Of a stretch of 64,000 nt of DNA, positions 25,284 through 34,863 are shown in pieces. Position numbers and translations under genes: made by a program. The notes under the pieces were generated by a model. That model saw only the letters and a program-made list of their open reading frames with translations. It made no database searches and was not told where the DNA came from. Source of the stretch: an uncultured Bacteroidia bacterium (lineage in GTDB: Bacteria; Bacteroidota; Bacteroidia; Bacteroidales; F082); the NCBI GenBank assembly GCA_902769875.1, contig CACXQV010000010.1, forward strand, positions 16,631-80,630, read 5' to 3'. The stretch's first letter is position 1; every line of letters begins with the position of its first letter.

Positions 25284-25291
25284 CAAAAATA
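25284..25291 (-). promoter_or_regulatory. -7 element of the glycogen operon
   Basis: TATTTTTG on the minus strand matches TAnnTTTG and lies about 37 bp upstream of the debranching-enzyme ATG. No good -33 element is visible. Confidence 0.45.
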
Positions 25292-25330
25292 ATGTTTTTC
25301 TTTCAAGCATGAGAAAATTGCAACAATTTT

Positions 25331-25338
25331 TATCTTTG
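25331..25338 (+). promoter_or_regulatory. -7 element of the dcp-like gene
   Basis: TATCTTTG matches TAnnTTTG. It lies 33 bp upstream of the ATG at 25372 and makes the longer frame from 25309 unlikely. Confidence 0.5.
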
Positions 25339-25371
25339 CATGTTCAAACTCACATCAAATTATTGAAAATT

Positions 25372-27522
25372 ATGGCTAAAAAACTCATCAACATGATTGC
25401 ATTAAGCGTAATCACATTGGCGTCGTGCACTTCCAAAAACGAGCCAAAAACGGAAACCCCAACCTCCAATCCTTTCCTCACGGAATACACGACACCCTTC
25501 CAAGTGCCTCCGTTCGACCAAATCAAGAACGAGCACTATCTGCCAGCCTTTGAGGCGGGCATCAAAGAGCAACAGACTGAAATCGAGGCCATTGCCAACA
25601 GCACTGAAACCCCGACTTTCGCAAACACCATCCTGCCTTTCGACAAGTCAGGGCAGACTTTGAATCGCGTCAGCAATGTGTTCTTCAACCTCAATGAGTG
25701 CCTCACCAACGACGAAATGATTGCCATCGCCGAGCAGGTGCTGCCCATGCTCTCGAAGCACAGCGACGCCATCATGATGAACCCGAAACTCTTCGAGCGC
25801 ATCGACTATGTGTATCAACACCGCAACGAAATGGGCTTGGACGACCAACAAATCCGAGTGGTAGAAAAATACCATCAGGATTTCGTGCGCAACGGTGCCG
25901 CCCTGCCTGCCGACAAGCAAGCCGAACTGAGCCAAATCAACGAGCAACTCTCCACCTTGAGCCTACAATTTGGCAACAACCTCCTGAAAGAGAACGCCAA
26001 TTACAAACTCGTCATTGACAAAGATTGGAATCTCGCCGGTCTGCCTCAAACCAGCATCGATGCCGCAGCCGAGCAAGCCAAAAACGATGGCATGGAAGGC
26101 AAATGGGTGTTTACGCTCTCGAAGCCCAGCCTAATTCCTTTCTTGCAATTTGCCAACAACCGCCATCTGCGCAAGCAAATGTACGAAGCATATTACAATC
26201 GCGGCGACAACAACAACGAATATGACAACAAGTCCCTTATCAAGCAAATGCTGGAGTTGAGGCTGAAAAAGGCACAACTCTTTGGCTATGAAAACTTTGC
26301 CGACTATGTTTTGGCCGTCAACATGGCAAAAGACTCCAAGACCGTTGACAAGTTCCTCATCGACATATTCAATCCCGCACAACAGTTAGCTAAGAAGGAA
26401 CTTGCCGAAATGCAAGAAATCTCCGACAAAGAATGTGAAAACGAAGAGAACGAGGCTATTGAAATACAAGGCTTTGACTGGTGGTACTACGCCGAAAAAC
26501 TCCGCAAGGCCAAATACGACTTCGACGAGAATTACATCAAGCCTTACCTCACAGTGGACAATGTGCGCAACGGTATGTTCATGGCTGCCAACAAGTTGTA
26601 CGGCATCACATTCACACAAAACACCAACTTGCCCATCTACTATCCCGGCGTGGAAACCTACGAGGTGAAGGAAGCCAACGGCGATTTCCTCGGCATCCTC
26701 TATTTAGACTACTATCCGCGTGAATCGAAGAGCGGCGGCGCATGGTGTACCAGTTTCCGCGAAAGCGGCCACGACATCAACGGCAAGAAGATTTATCCTG
26801 TCGTTTCTCTTGTGATGAACTTCACCCCTGCTTCGGGCGACACCCCTGCCCTGCTCACTTGGGACGAAACCGAGACCATGTGGCATGAGTTTGGCCACTC
26901 GCTGCACGCCTTCTTCTCCGATGGCCTCTACAGCCGCACCTGCGGCAATGTGCCCCACGACTATGTGGAAATGCCTTCGCAAATCATGGAAAACTGGGTG
27001 GCAGAGCCAGAGGTCATCCGCATGTACGCCAAGCATTACAAAACCGGCGAGCCTATGCCCGACAGCCTCATCACCAAGATTGAGAACAGTGCCTTGTTCA
27101 ACCAAGGCTTTATGACCACAGAACTCATCGCCGCCTCAATTTTGGACATGAAATTCCACGAAATCACCTCCATTGACGAAATCAACGCGCTTGATGTGGA
27201 TGCTTTCGAGAAGCAGCAGATGGATGCCATCGGCCTGATGCCCGAAATCTTGCCCCGTTACCGCAGCACAAACTTCGCCCACATCTTCAACGGCGGCTAC
27301 AGTGCCGGATATTATGCCTACACTTGGGCCGAGGTTTTGGACAAGGATGCCTTCAACTTCATCAAGAGTTCAGGCGACTTGTTCAATCCTGAACTGGCCG
27401 CCTCGTTCCGAAAGAACTGCTTGCAGGAATGCGGCAACGACGAAGGAATGGTGCAATACCGCAAATTCCGTGGCCAAGACCCCGATTATGAACCTTATCT
27501 GAAAGCCAGAGGGTTGAAATGA
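25372..27522 (+). CDS. dcp: Peptidyl-dipeptidase Dcp (M3 metallopeptidase), lipoprotein
   Basis: 716 residues from the ATG at 25372. A lipoprotein signal ends TLASC (Cys19), so the enzyme is probably anchored in the envelope. The M3 zinc motif HEFGH is at 505-509, followed by the conserved EMPSQIMENW segment. M3 peptidyl-dipeptidases remove C-terminal dipeptides from short peptides. The gene is monocistronic, divergent from the glycogen operon and followed by two hairpins. Confidence 0.92.
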   Translation: MAKKLINMIALSVITLASCTSKNEPKTETPTSNPFLTEYTTPFQVPPFDQIKNEHYLPAFEAGIKEQQTEIEAIANSTETPTFANTILPFDKSGQTLNRVSNVFFNLNECLTNDEMIAIAEQVLPMLSKHSDAIMMNPKLFERIDYVYQHRNEMGLDDQQIRVVEKYHQDFVRNGAALPADKQAELSQINEQLSTLSLQFGNNLLKENANYKLVIDKDWNLAGLPQTSIDAAAEQAKNDGMEGKWVFTLSKPSLIPFLQFANNRHLRKQMYEAYYNRGDNNNEYDNKSLIKQMLELRLKKAQLFGYENFADYVLAVNMAKDSKTVDKFLIDIFNPAQQLAKKELAEMQEISDKECENEENEAIEIQGFDWWYYAEKLRKAKYDFDENYIKPYLTVDNVRNGMFMAANKLYGITFTQNTNLPIYYPGVETYEVKEANGDFLGILYLDYYPRESKSGGAWCTSFRESGHDINGKKIYPVVSLVMNFTPASGDTPALLTWDETETMWHEFGHSLHAFFSDGLYSRTCGNVPHDYVEMPSQIMENWVAEPEVIRMYAKHYKTGEPMPDSLITKIENSALFNQGFMTTELIAASILDMKFHEITSIDEINALDVDAFEKQQMDAIGLMPEILPRYRSTNFAHIFNGGYSAGYYAYTWAEVLDKDAFNFIKSSGDLFNPELAASFRKNCLQECGNDEGMVQYRKFRGQDPDYEPYLKARGLK

Positions 27523-27539
27523 CGCAAACGAAGCACGGC

Positions 27540-27574
27540 TTGATAGGGCTGTCATAGTAGGACTGCCCTATCAA
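27540..27574. terminator. Hairpin downstream of dcp
   Basis: Ten-base arms ttgatagggc (27540-27549) and gccctatcaa (27565-27574) pair perfectly around a 15-nt loop. No T-tract follows, so it may assist the next terminator or protect the mRNA 3' end. Confidence 0.5.
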
Positions 27575-27588
27575 ACCGCCCAAAACAC

Positions 27589-27624
27589 GAAAATCCCGAC
27601 AAGCCATGGCTCATCGGGATTTTC
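27589..27624. terminator. Bidirectional terminator between dcp and the CpsB-type gene
   Basis: Eleven-base arms gaaaatcccga and tcgggattttc surround a 14-nt loop. T-rich ends on both strands suit termination of the two convergent genes. Confidence 0.65.
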
Positions 27625-27644
27625 ATTTCAATCCAAACGGATGA

Positions 27645-28373
27645 TTATTCAAACAGTTTCTTGTTGTTCTCCTTCAAAACCAGAAGTTGATCCATCTCCT
27701 TGGTCGAAAGCTTGATTTCAGGCAGAAAACGCTTGAAGTTGCTCAAGCCGTGCATATCCGACCCAACGTACTCATACATACCTTCCTTGAGCATGGTATG
27801 CGATTTAACAAAAGCAGGATCGCCGTAGGCTCCGGCCAAAGAAAGCAAATTGAGCTGGAACTTGTAACGTTTGTCGCGCCAGCGCAAATAGTTGTTCCTG
27901 TTGGCATATTCATATCTTTCGGGATGGGCAATGACGGGGATAATGCCATCGCACATAACATCGTAAAGCATCTCCGTGATGCCAGGCTCATACATCAAGT
28001 AAGACGTTTCGCACAAAACATAAGTGCCAGCCTTATCCAAAGAAAGGAAGCCTTCCTTTGAACGCTCCATAAAACCGGCATCAAGCATATATTCACCTCC
28101 AAGCCGAAATTCGATCTTGCAAGCCTCAGCCGCTTGCGCCTTGAAAGCCTCAAACTCAGCCGAAATGATGGCTCGGTTGTTGTCAGGATAGTCTTTCATG
28201 AAGTGAGGCGTCAGAATCATCTTTTTCACACCTCGCTCTTCAAGTTTCTTCAAAGCCTGAAGCGATTGTTCAGCCGTTTCGAAACCGTCATCCACGCCCG
28301 GCAGCAAATGGCAATGCACATCAAACGCACCTTGGAAGAAATCCTCCGGCAACTTATGTCGAAAACCAAACAT
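27645..28373 (-). CDS. CpsB/YwqE-type tyrosine-protein phosphatase (PHP fold)
   Basis: 242 residues with the metal-binding motifs of polymerase-and-histidinol phosphatase-fold tyrosine phosphatases: DVHCHLLPGVDDG near the start, TPHF, GGEYML, AHPERYEY and SDMHG. Such enzymes dephosphorylate the Tyr cluster of a capsule/EPS tyrosine kinase. The kinase gene lies 13 bp upstream in the same operon, so it is the obvious substrate (inference). Confidence 0.92.
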   Translation of the reverse strand: MFGFRHKLPEDFFQGAFDVHCHLLPGVDDGFETAEQSLQALKKLEERGVKKMILTPHFMKDYPDNNRAIISAEFEAFKAQAAEACKIEFRLGGEYMLDAGFMERSKEGFLSLDKAGTYVLCETSYLMYEPGITEMLYDVMCDGIIPVIAHPERYEYANRNNYLRWRDKRYKFQLNLLSLAGAYGDPAFVKSHTMLKEGMYEYVGSDMHGLSNFKRFLPEIKLSTKEMDQLLVLKENNKKLFE

Positions 28374-28386
28374 CTCTTTTCAGTTT

Positions 28387-30954
28387 TTATTCTTTTCCGT
28401 CATCTTTCATTCTGGCAACATGCGTTTCATTGGAATGGTGATGATGGTGGTGGTGATGATGGTGATGCTTCCAGTGGAACAATTTCTCATACCATTTCCT
28501 CTCTTTCTTTTCTTCCTCATTGCCGTAACCATAACCGTAGCCGTAGCCATAACCGTAGCCGTAACCGTAGCCATAACCATAGCCATAACCATAGCCATAG
28601 CCATAATAACCATAACCACGTTTCTTCCTGTTGACCGAGTTAAGCACGACACAAAGGTTCGGGAAATAGCCGTCTTTATAGAACTTGTCGACATCGAAAA
28701 GCAAACGCTTATCAGTTTTGCCAGCCCTCAGCACCATAATGGTGGTGTCGGCCACACGTTTCACAATGTCGGCATCAGCCACCATACCAACGGGCACATT
28801 ATCGAGGAAGATGTATTCGTAGCGTTTGCGAAGCTCGGCGATAAGGACTTCCAAACGGGTACTCATCAAAAGTTCCGCCGGGTTGGGAGGCACGGGACCG
28901 GAGAAAACAATATCAAGACCTGGAGTATTGGGGTCGGAATGAATAATGTCCTCAACGGAATCGGTTTTGCCCGAAAGATAGTTGGACACGCCAGCGCGGG
29001 TGTTGACTCCAAACACCTTGAACAACGTACCTTTACGAATATCCAAGTCAACGATGACCGTCTTACGTTTTGCCAAGGCGAAACTCGTGGCAAGGTTGGT
29101 GGAAACGAATGTTTTACCGGACGAAACCATAAACGAAGTAAACATCACCACATGGCCTCCTTCATTCCTGTCCTTCATATACTCCAAGGTGGATCGGATG
29201 AGGCGGAAGGATTCGGATAGTGAGTCACGCCCATTCTCTCGCACGACAATTTTGTGTCCAGCGACATTCCTATCGAATGGAACTTCGCCAAGGAACGGAA
29301 TATTCGATGACTTCTGCACGTCCACACGGTCATGGATGGTCGTGTCGAGCAAACTCTTCAGGAACAAGAAAGCGACAGGTATCAACAATCCTATCACGAG
29401 ACCAATCATAGTGGTCTTTGACTCATTAGGAGCCACAGGACTATAATTGGGATAAGCATAGTCAATCACTTTTCCCGTTGATTCCAACTGAGGGCTTGTC
29501 ATCAACAATTCTTCGCGTTTGGTCAACAATTGAAGATAAAGGTTTTCTTTGATGCCCTGCATACGCAACGTCGAATTGAGTTCCTGTTGGGCAATCGGGA
29601 CGCTTTGGATCTGGGAATTGGCGATATTACGGTCGCGCGTGGCAGAGGCCAAGCGATCTTCCAACCCCATTAGGTTGGTCTCCAAAGCCCTAATGATACT
29701 CGCGTGAAGATTGACCTGCTCCTCAACCAAGGCTTGTGCCGCAGGATTGTTCATCGTTCCGTCCGACTTATACTTTTCAATCTTCACCAAATTCGAATTA
29801 TATCTCGCAATGATTGAAGTGGCTTCATTCGACACAGTGACTGCGCCAAGTGGTATGATTTGGTCTTGGTTATTTCTCGCGAAATTGAGCAGATAACGCA
29901 CCATATCGACCTCAACGGTAAGTCTTTTGGCAGCCTCAGTCATAGCCGTACTGGTAGCGACGTATGTCTGTCCATAACTCCTCGTATCAATGATATTATG
30001 GCTCCGCTTGAAGTCAACCGACACTTGCTCATAGTCCTTAATGTCACTCATCAACAGCTCGATACGTTCATTGATGAAGTTCTCGGTATAGTCAAGCACG
30101 CGCTGTTGGTCATCGATGGATTCTTGGTTATAGACATCCATCAAAGTGTTCAGCACATCGGCGGCACGTTGAGGCGAAGTGTCTGAAATCGAGAGCCTCA
30201 AGATGGCATTCCTATCACTATCTCTACCCACCCTGATACGTCCTCTATAGCCGCTTGCCACACTACTTACAGGCGAGTGACGGACAACAATCTCAGTATT
30301 GATAAAATCACCATACCGCCAAGTAGGTTTTATCACCAACTTACCCAAAGGCGAAATCACGGTATCGTTCAGTTTCACCTTCATTTGAGGGATGCCATTG
30401 CCAAAATCGTTAAGGACGACATGCTCCTCGTCAACTGGTTTCAAGCTAAACGAAGCCGACATTTGCTCGTCCATTCCAACAAACGACACTTCAACCGGCG
30501 ACTCTTTATATAAATCCCGATTACGTCCCGAGACTTTTGTCTTGTACCAATAGGAAGTGCCTAAATTCAAATCGCGCACCATGTGTTCCACGATGGTTTG
30601 CGATTTCATAATCATGATTTCGTTGTTAACCGAACTGACGATGACTCCAGCACCTGTAATCCTATTCAAGGTAGCAGATCCACGATATGATTCCGAGCCA
30701 CTACTCGTCGAAGTCTTGATCAGCAAAGAGGATGAAGCGGAATAAATCCTTTCCTCTTGCCTTACCCTATAAAATGCAATGGCACCACCAATTACTGCGA
30801 ACAAAATGAACCAATGCAGGTTGCGCCCAATAAGAAATACCAAATCCTTGAACTTGAAACCGCTATTGGCACTTTCATCAAAAAAGTTATTGGGGTCGTC
30901 TGGGCGAGCATTGAATTTTGTGTTGTCGATATTATCAATATTATTTGTAGCCAT
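28387..30954 (-). CDS. Wzc-like polysaccharide co-polymerase/tyrosine autokinase
   Basis: 855 residues. Two transmembrane helices (WFILFAVIGGAIAFY near the N-terminus and TTMIGLVIGLLIPVAFLFLKSLL near residue 530) flank a long periplasmic Wzz-type region with coiled coil. The cytoplasmic BY-kinase domain has Walker A FMVSSGKTF near residue 608, Walker A' VIVDLDIRKG and later YIFLDNVPVGM. The C-terminal tail has 16 Tyr alternating with Gly, then an acidic/basic patch and eleven consecutive His. Family role: controlling chain length and export of surface polysaccharide through Tyr phosphorylation. Operon: export lipoprotein, kinase, phosphatase. Confidence 0.93.
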   Translation of the reverse strand: MATNNIDNIDNTKFNARPDDPNNFFDESANSGFKFKDLVFLIGRNLHWFILFAVIGGAIAFYRVRQEERIYSASSSLLIKTSTSSGSESYRGSATLNRITGAGVIVSSVNNEIMIMKSQTIVEHMVRDLNLGTSYWYKTKVSGRNRDLYKESPVEVSFVGMDEQMSASFSLKPVDEEHVVLNDFGNGIPQMKVKLNDTVISPLGKLVIKPTWRYGDFINTEIVVRHSPVSSVASGYRGRIRVGRDSDRNAILRLSISDTSPQRAADVLNTLMDVYNQESIDDQQRVLDYTENFINERIELLMSDIKDYEQVSVDFKRSHNIIDTRSYGQTYVATSTAMTEAAKRLTVEVDMVRYLLNFARNNQDQIIPLGAVTVSNEATSIIARYNSNLVKIEKYKSDGTMNNPAAQALVEEQVNLHASIIRALETNLMGLEDRLASATRDRNIANSQIQSVPIAQQELNSTLRMQGIKENLYLQLLTKREELLMTSPQLESTGKVIDYAYPNYSPVAPNESKTTMIGLVIGLLIPVAFLFLKSLLDTTIHDRVDVQKSSNIPFLGEVPFDRNVAGHKIVVRENGRDSLSESFRLIRSTLEYMKDRNEGGHVVMFTSFMVSSGKTFVSTNLATSFALAKRKTVIVDLDIRKGTLFKVFGVNTRAGVSNYLSGKTDSVEDIIHSDPNTPGLDIVFSGPVPPNPAELLMSTRLEVLIAELRKRYEYIFLDNVPVGMVADADIVKRVADTTIMVLRAGKTDKRLLFDVDKFYKDGYFPNLCVVLNSVNRKKRGYGYYGYGYGYGYGYGYGYGYGYGYGYGYGYGNEEEKKERKWYEKLFHWKHHHHHHHHHHHSNETHVARMKDDGKE
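28522..28617 (-). repeat. Tyr-Gly repeat in the kinase tail
   Basis: Hexanucleotide-like repeat (alternating gta/ata with acc/gcc on the plus strand) encodes 16 Tyr separated mostly by Gly. Synonymous codon variation shows that the peptide, not the DNA unit, is maintained. Confidence 0.85.
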
Positions 30955-31017
30955 TTCTCTTACCTATTATCTTACTTATTCAAACTTATACTTTAACTTT
31001 ATAATATTTTCATTATC

Positions 31018-31818
31018 TTAATGTTGCTGTTGCTGACTCTTGATAAAACCAGAAACCAAAGAGTAAATTGAGAGGGTGGAAAGCAATGTTGAAACCAATC
31101 CGAGTATGGTATTCAAGTTGGTACTGAAAAACTTGTAGGACATTTCCTCGGTGAAAATGATGTCATTTTGCTGCATAACAAAAAAATCATCGTTGAACAC
31201 TTCAATGGAGCGTGGGTCAAGATAATGGATGACACGTTTGCCGTCGACTTCACGCATCACCCCGATTCGGTCGCGGCGCGTATACCAATCCAAGCCTCCC
31301 GACATCGCCAAAGCCTCAAGGAAAGTGCAACGTTCATTGGAGATGTTGATAACTTTACCTCCCGAACTGCTCAGGAAGAAAATCCTGAAATTCAAAAAGC
31401 GGGCAACCACCAAGGGGTTTTTAAGATAGCCATTGCGTTCGAGTTGGGCAGCAATGGTATCCTGCAATTGCAAACGTGTAAGACCCGCCACATGCAGGTC
31501 GCCCAACACCGGGAATTGAATATTGCCGTTGATATCTACAAGATAACCAGAACTATAATAACCACCACTGCCACCAAGACCTACGTTTTGCAACGAATTA
31601 AACGGCCTGACCAATTCATCACTGCTACCATCGCCGTTCAGCACATAGATTCTCAACTCATCGTATGGAGCCACCGTTGCCTCCAAATCCTTGTTGAGCG
31701 GCATACCTTCTATAGGCATATTCTGCAAATAGCGAACCTTCTTCGAAGTTACGCACGAACTGGAAAACACTGCCAAAGAAAGCAGCATAAAAGTGATAAC
31801 TAATCTATTCTTTTTCAT
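31018..31818 (-). CDS. Wza/BexD-type polysaccharide export outer-membrane lipoprotein
   Basis: 266 residues. The signal peptide ends with lipobox FSSSC (Cys22). The poly-export domain (PYDELRIYVLNGDG) and SLBB-like segment (GYLVDINGNIQFPVLGDLHVAGLTRLQLQ) follow, and a hydrophobic C-terminal helix (LNTILGLVSTLLSTLSIYSLVSGF) ends the protein. It forms the outer-membrane exit channel for polysaccharide and works with the Wzc-like kinase encoded 63 bp downstream. Confidence 0.92.
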   Translation of the reverse strand: MKKNRLVITFMLLSLAVFSSSCVTSKKVRYLQNMPIEGMPLNKDLEATVAPYDELRIYVLNGDGSSDELVRPFNSLQNVGLGGSGGYYSSGYLVDINGNIQFPVLGDLHVAGLTRLQLQDTIAAQLERNGYLKNPLVVARFLNFRIFFLSSSGGKVINISNERCTFLEALAMSGGLDWYTRRDRIGVMREVDGKRVIHYLDPRSIEVFNDDFFVMQQNDIIFTEEMSYKFFSTNLNTILGLVSTLLSTLSIYSLVSGFIKSQQQQH

Positions 31819-31865
31819 AATTCAAATCTATAATGACATAAAACAATCCATATTAAATGAGCGTG

Positions 31866-31873
31866 CAAAAGTA
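31866..31873 (-). promoter_or_regulatory. -7 element of the export/kinase/phosphatase operon
   Basis: TACTTTTG on the minus strand matches TAnnTTTG, 47 bp upstream of the export lipoprotein ATG, in a 120-bp AT-rich gap that separates this operon from the glycosyltransferase genes. Confidence 0.5.
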
Positions 31874-31938
31874 CAAATATTTTTCTTATCGCGACCATTT
31901 CTTTTTCAACTAAAACAAAAGATGTCAGCAGAACTGTC

Positions 31939-32724
31939 TTAGCCGTTCCAAACCAACAGCCTTTTCACGACATTCTTCACCGATTGCGACACAAATTCCT
32001 TCATCCAACCTACTCTGTCATCAGTCCAACGTTGAGGATGTGTAGTGATCATTAGCTGTTTGGGAATCCTTTCATTTTCAATGGCTGCAATGACATCGTC
32101 TGTCGTATGAAAAACGAGCCCCTTTTTTATCCATTCATCTTGATAAAAAGGTATTTTGTCGCGGATGCTCACATTGAATCCATCCCAACGCCTTCCTGTG
32201 TCCGTAAGATAGAACACACGCGAGAAATCGACATCGAAATAGGGTTCCCCAATGATTCCGAAATCGTGGTAATCGTATGATTTCCACAAATCCTTACCAT
32301 CAAACTTGCTTCTTGGAGAGCCGTGCATACAAATGGTTTCCACTGGATAATACTGCCTAAAATAATCCAACTGATGTTTGAAATGGACTATCGCTTTCTG
32401 TACGTTCCCATTACAAATGGTCATATCCTCATAGTGATAACCGATTTCATGCCCTAAATCAGCAATGGCTTTGATGATTTCAGCCTTGTTGCTTCGAGGA
32501 ACGATACGAAAATAATACGAAGCCTGAATTCCAAGAGAATGCTCCATTCTTGCTGTAGCCAATGAGTTTTCAGCCTTCAAATCGACATCGTGACGAAGAA
32601 TGGCAAACCTTTTGTCCGACAGTGTCTCTTTCCCGGAACAATACCTTCCAAAGGTTATGAAATCATATCCCTTATCTTGCATTGCGTGCAACAATTCACA
32701 ATATTTACTCATTGTGAAATCCAT
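31939..32724 (-). CDS. Polysaccharide deacetylase-like protein (NodB-homology type)
   Basis: 261 residues. LRHDVDLKAENSLATARMEHSLGIQASYYFR matches the metal-binding start of carbohydrate-esterase-4-like folds, and HEIGYHYE is the second motif. Other members of this group occur in polysaccharide loci, where they remove acetyl or act on lipid-linked sugars. GTG at 32733 and ATG at 32712 are alternative starts; ATG 32724 was chosen. It is the last gene of the long glycosyltransferase operon. Confidence 0.75.
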   Translation of the reverse strand: MDFTMSKYCELLHAMQDKGYDFITFGRYCSGKETLSDKRFAILRHDVDLKAENSLATARMEHSLGIQASYYFRIVPRSNKAEIIKAIADLGHEIGYHYEDMTICNGNVQKAIVHFKHQLDYFRQYYPVETICMHGSPRSKFDGKDLWKSYDYHDFGIIGEPYFDVDFSRVFYLTDTGRRWDGFNVSIRDKIPFYQDEWIKKGLVFHTTDDVIAAIENERIPKQLMITTHPQRWTDDRVGWMKEFVSQSVKNVVKRLLVWNG

Positions 32725-32775
32725 CTCAGTCACCGTTGGTTCGATATCTGATTATTTTGGCAGCAAATCGGAGGA

Positions 32776-33861
32776 TTATCTGAATCTGAATTGATAATCT
32801 GGATTTTCCTTCATTATATCCCAGCTTTTTGGATAGTTTTCGATGAACCAAGTCAGGAATTGGGAATAATCTATTTTTTCAGAAAGCATCCTATTGCGGC
32901 GCAATTGCCATTCTTCTTTCAGATTAGGCATAGAAAGCAATTCCTCAATCTTTTGAAACATTTTATCTGACTGTTCAGGGCGGAAACCATAAGTCAAGCC
33001 ATACTTGTACTCCTCTTCTTCGAGATAATGGATACGACCGACAAAAGTGTTACAACGGATGGAGGGGGTTCCAAGAACAGCAGCTTCAGAAGTCATCGTT
33101 TGGCTGTCTCCTATAAACATTGTAGCATAATAAATCAAGGAATGTGCCTTATCGGGCGAAACCTTCAATTGATACTGCTTAAATTCATCATCAATATCCC
33201 TTTCAGTGGTGATAAACACCTTCCCTTTGGTTCTCAAGTACTCGACCAAACGCCTTTTGTTATCGATGGTCAAGCCCACAACTCCAATATCATGATGCGC
33301 CTTGAAAGCATTGAATCTCAAGATGAAATAAGGCTTTCCTTCTTCAATGCCCGCATCTTTCAACACACTTGGGTCTGGCTTAAAACGATTAGGATGAAGA
33401 TACGACAACTCATGGTAAGTATGCACATAAACCGTTTTCTTCGCCTTTCTTGGCGTACCAACCGGACTAAGAATCGTGTCGGCAAAGGGATGGCCAAATT
33501 TGACGAAAAGTGGCTCCACTTCATCATCATCGTCATCCAAAATGATGCTTTTCATTTTAGACAACCTGCTGACATGCGGCAAATTGATAGATGACCCCAG
33601 ACCCACATCAATATGATGCTGGCGCACTAATTTCAAGATGCGAAAGTCGTACACCAATTGGTCTAAACCCTTCTTTGCCAAATCATCATCCTTCTTCCCT
33701 ATGTTGATGTATGGGATACCATACAATTCGAGCAATTTCATTGCAGAAGGAATCTCTTTGACCACCACCATCACATTGTTTCCATTGTTGTTAAGCAAAG
33801 CATATACATTGCGAAACAAATGCACATGCGCAGGATGGTTGATGTCTATGAGTATATTCAT
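32776..33861 (-). CDS. DUF354-family glycosyltransferase-like protein
   Basis: 361 residues from the ATG at 33861. It opens MNILIDINHPAHVHLFRN, typical of DUF354 proteins with a GT-B-like fold, and has a UDP-sugar epimerase/GT-like C-terminal segment (IYYATMFIGDSQTMTSEAAVLGTPSIR). Role in polysaccharide assembly is inferred from context. Its start overlaps the stop of the FemAB-like gene by 4 bp (ATGA), which decides this start over the longer frame. Confidence 0.8.
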   Translation of the reverse strand: MNILIDINHPAHVHLFRNVYALLNNNGNNVMVVVKEIPSAMKLLELYGIPYINIGKKDDDLAKKGLDQLVYDFRILKLVRQHHIDVGLGSSINLPHVSRLSKMKSIILDDDDDEVEPLFVKFGHPFADTILSPVGTPRKAKKTVYVHTYHELSYLHPNRFKPDPSVLKDAGIEEGKPYFILRFNAFKAHHDIGVVGLTIDNKRRLVEYLRTKGKVFITTERDIDDEFKQYQLKVSPDKAHSLIYYATMFIGDSQTMTSEAAVLGTPSIRCNTFVGRIHYLEEEEYKYGLTYGFRPEQSDKMFQKIEELLSMPNLKEEWQLRRNRMLSEKIDYSQFLTWFIENYPKSWDIMKENPDYQFRFR

Positions 33862-34862
33862 ATCTTCTTCAAAACACTTACCCCCAACTTGCCCATCCCA
33901 TACAACAACCGATTGCACACAAACGAAAAACGCCCATATTCAACAAGTTCGCCACCAAATTTCAATTTGAAATCACGCACGCCATACCCACCGTCATCGG
34001 GTTTGCCGGCCCCCATAAAATCGAAACGAGGGAGTCCGTTTTCGGCAGCATAACATATTCCCGCATAATTTGACATCACCGAAGGGAAAAGATTCTTGTT
34101 CTGATGCCCATCATCCCCGCAAGCATACCACGCATAGACGGCCTTCCCTACCATTGTAATACATACAAGGCCTCCAATAACCTTACCTTCAGCATCTTTG
34201 GAAAGACAAAAAAGCGAATTGGGCAACTTGTGCAATTCTTCAAAGAATTCAAATGGATAGAGTGGTGTCTTGACTTTTGTATTATACAAGTCATCCAATA
34301 AAGAGTAAAAAGAGGCAATGTCTGCTTCGCTTGGGTTGTTGTCTATTACCAGCCCGTTTTCGACAGCTTTCTTGATATTCCTTTTCCTATTCCTATCCAA
34401 CTTGCCATTTACCGCTTCGATAGAAGAAGTGTCAACGATAACATCATAATGTGGCTCATAGGCAAAGCTACAATTATTGAAAACCTTATGCCAACGGCTG
34501 TAATCGTTGAAGTTGCGAGTCTCAATGTAAATAACTTTATTCCTCAGTTTTGCCTTCAATGAGCTCAGCAAAGCTCCAAGTTCTTCATCTGCAATGTCAT
34601 CCGCCAGCAAAAGTCCTCCAAGGATAATTGCCCTTCTGGAAAAGAACCGCTTCAGTCCCTTTCCATCCTTCTGAATATACCCAACCGCCACACCTTTCAG
34701 CTGTCCATCGTTTTCGACAGCATAAGCAAACGCTTCAAGGAATGACAAACTGTCGAAAAAAACGTATGCCTCCTCGGTTTGAAACCAAGTGGCGACCTCG
34801 GATTGTTCCACCAATTCAGCCCACAACTTGGATTCTATGCTATTTCCTTCTACGATTCTCAT
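33858..34862 (-). CDS. FemAB/GNAT-like acyl- or aminoacyltransferase
   Basis: 334 residues with a double-GNAT (FemAB-like) layout: N-terminal half containing a membrane-peripheral region, then NGKLDRNRKRNIKKAVENGLVI and the C-terminal GNAT core (GKVIGGLVCITMVGKAVYAWYACGDDGHQ; YGVRDFKLKFGGELVEY). The family transfers amino acids or acyl groups, including to polysaccharide. Substrate unknown. Tightly coupled with its neighbours (1 bp after the GT4 stop). Confidence 0.75.
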   Translation of the reverse strand: MRIVEGNSIESKLWAELVEQSEVATWFQTEEAYVFFDSLSFLEAFAYAVENDGQLKGVAVGYIQKDGKGLKRFFSRRAIILGGLLLADDIADEELGALLSSLKAKLRNKVIYIETRNFNDYSRWHKVFNNCSFAYEPHYDVIVDTSSIEAVNGKLDRNRKRNIKKAVENGLVIDNNPSEADIASFYSLLDDLYNTKVKTPLYPFEFFEELHKLPNSLFCLSKDAEGKVIGGLVCITMVGKAVYAWYACGDDGHQNKNLFPSVMSNYAGICYAAENGLPRFDFMGAGKPDDGGYGVRDFKLKFGGELVEYGRFSFVCNRLLYGMGKLGVSVLKKI

Positions 34863-34863
34863 A

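Noticed and set aside
25309-25371. Upstream extension of the dcp-like gene to 25309
   Set aside because: The -7 element at 25331-25338 lies inside it, and the lipoprotein signal begins at the ATG at 25372.
28522-28617. Repeat array that might be taken for CRISPR or an intergenic satellite
   Set aside because: It is in frame within the kinase gene and encodes Tyr-Gly with synonymous variation; there are no spacers.
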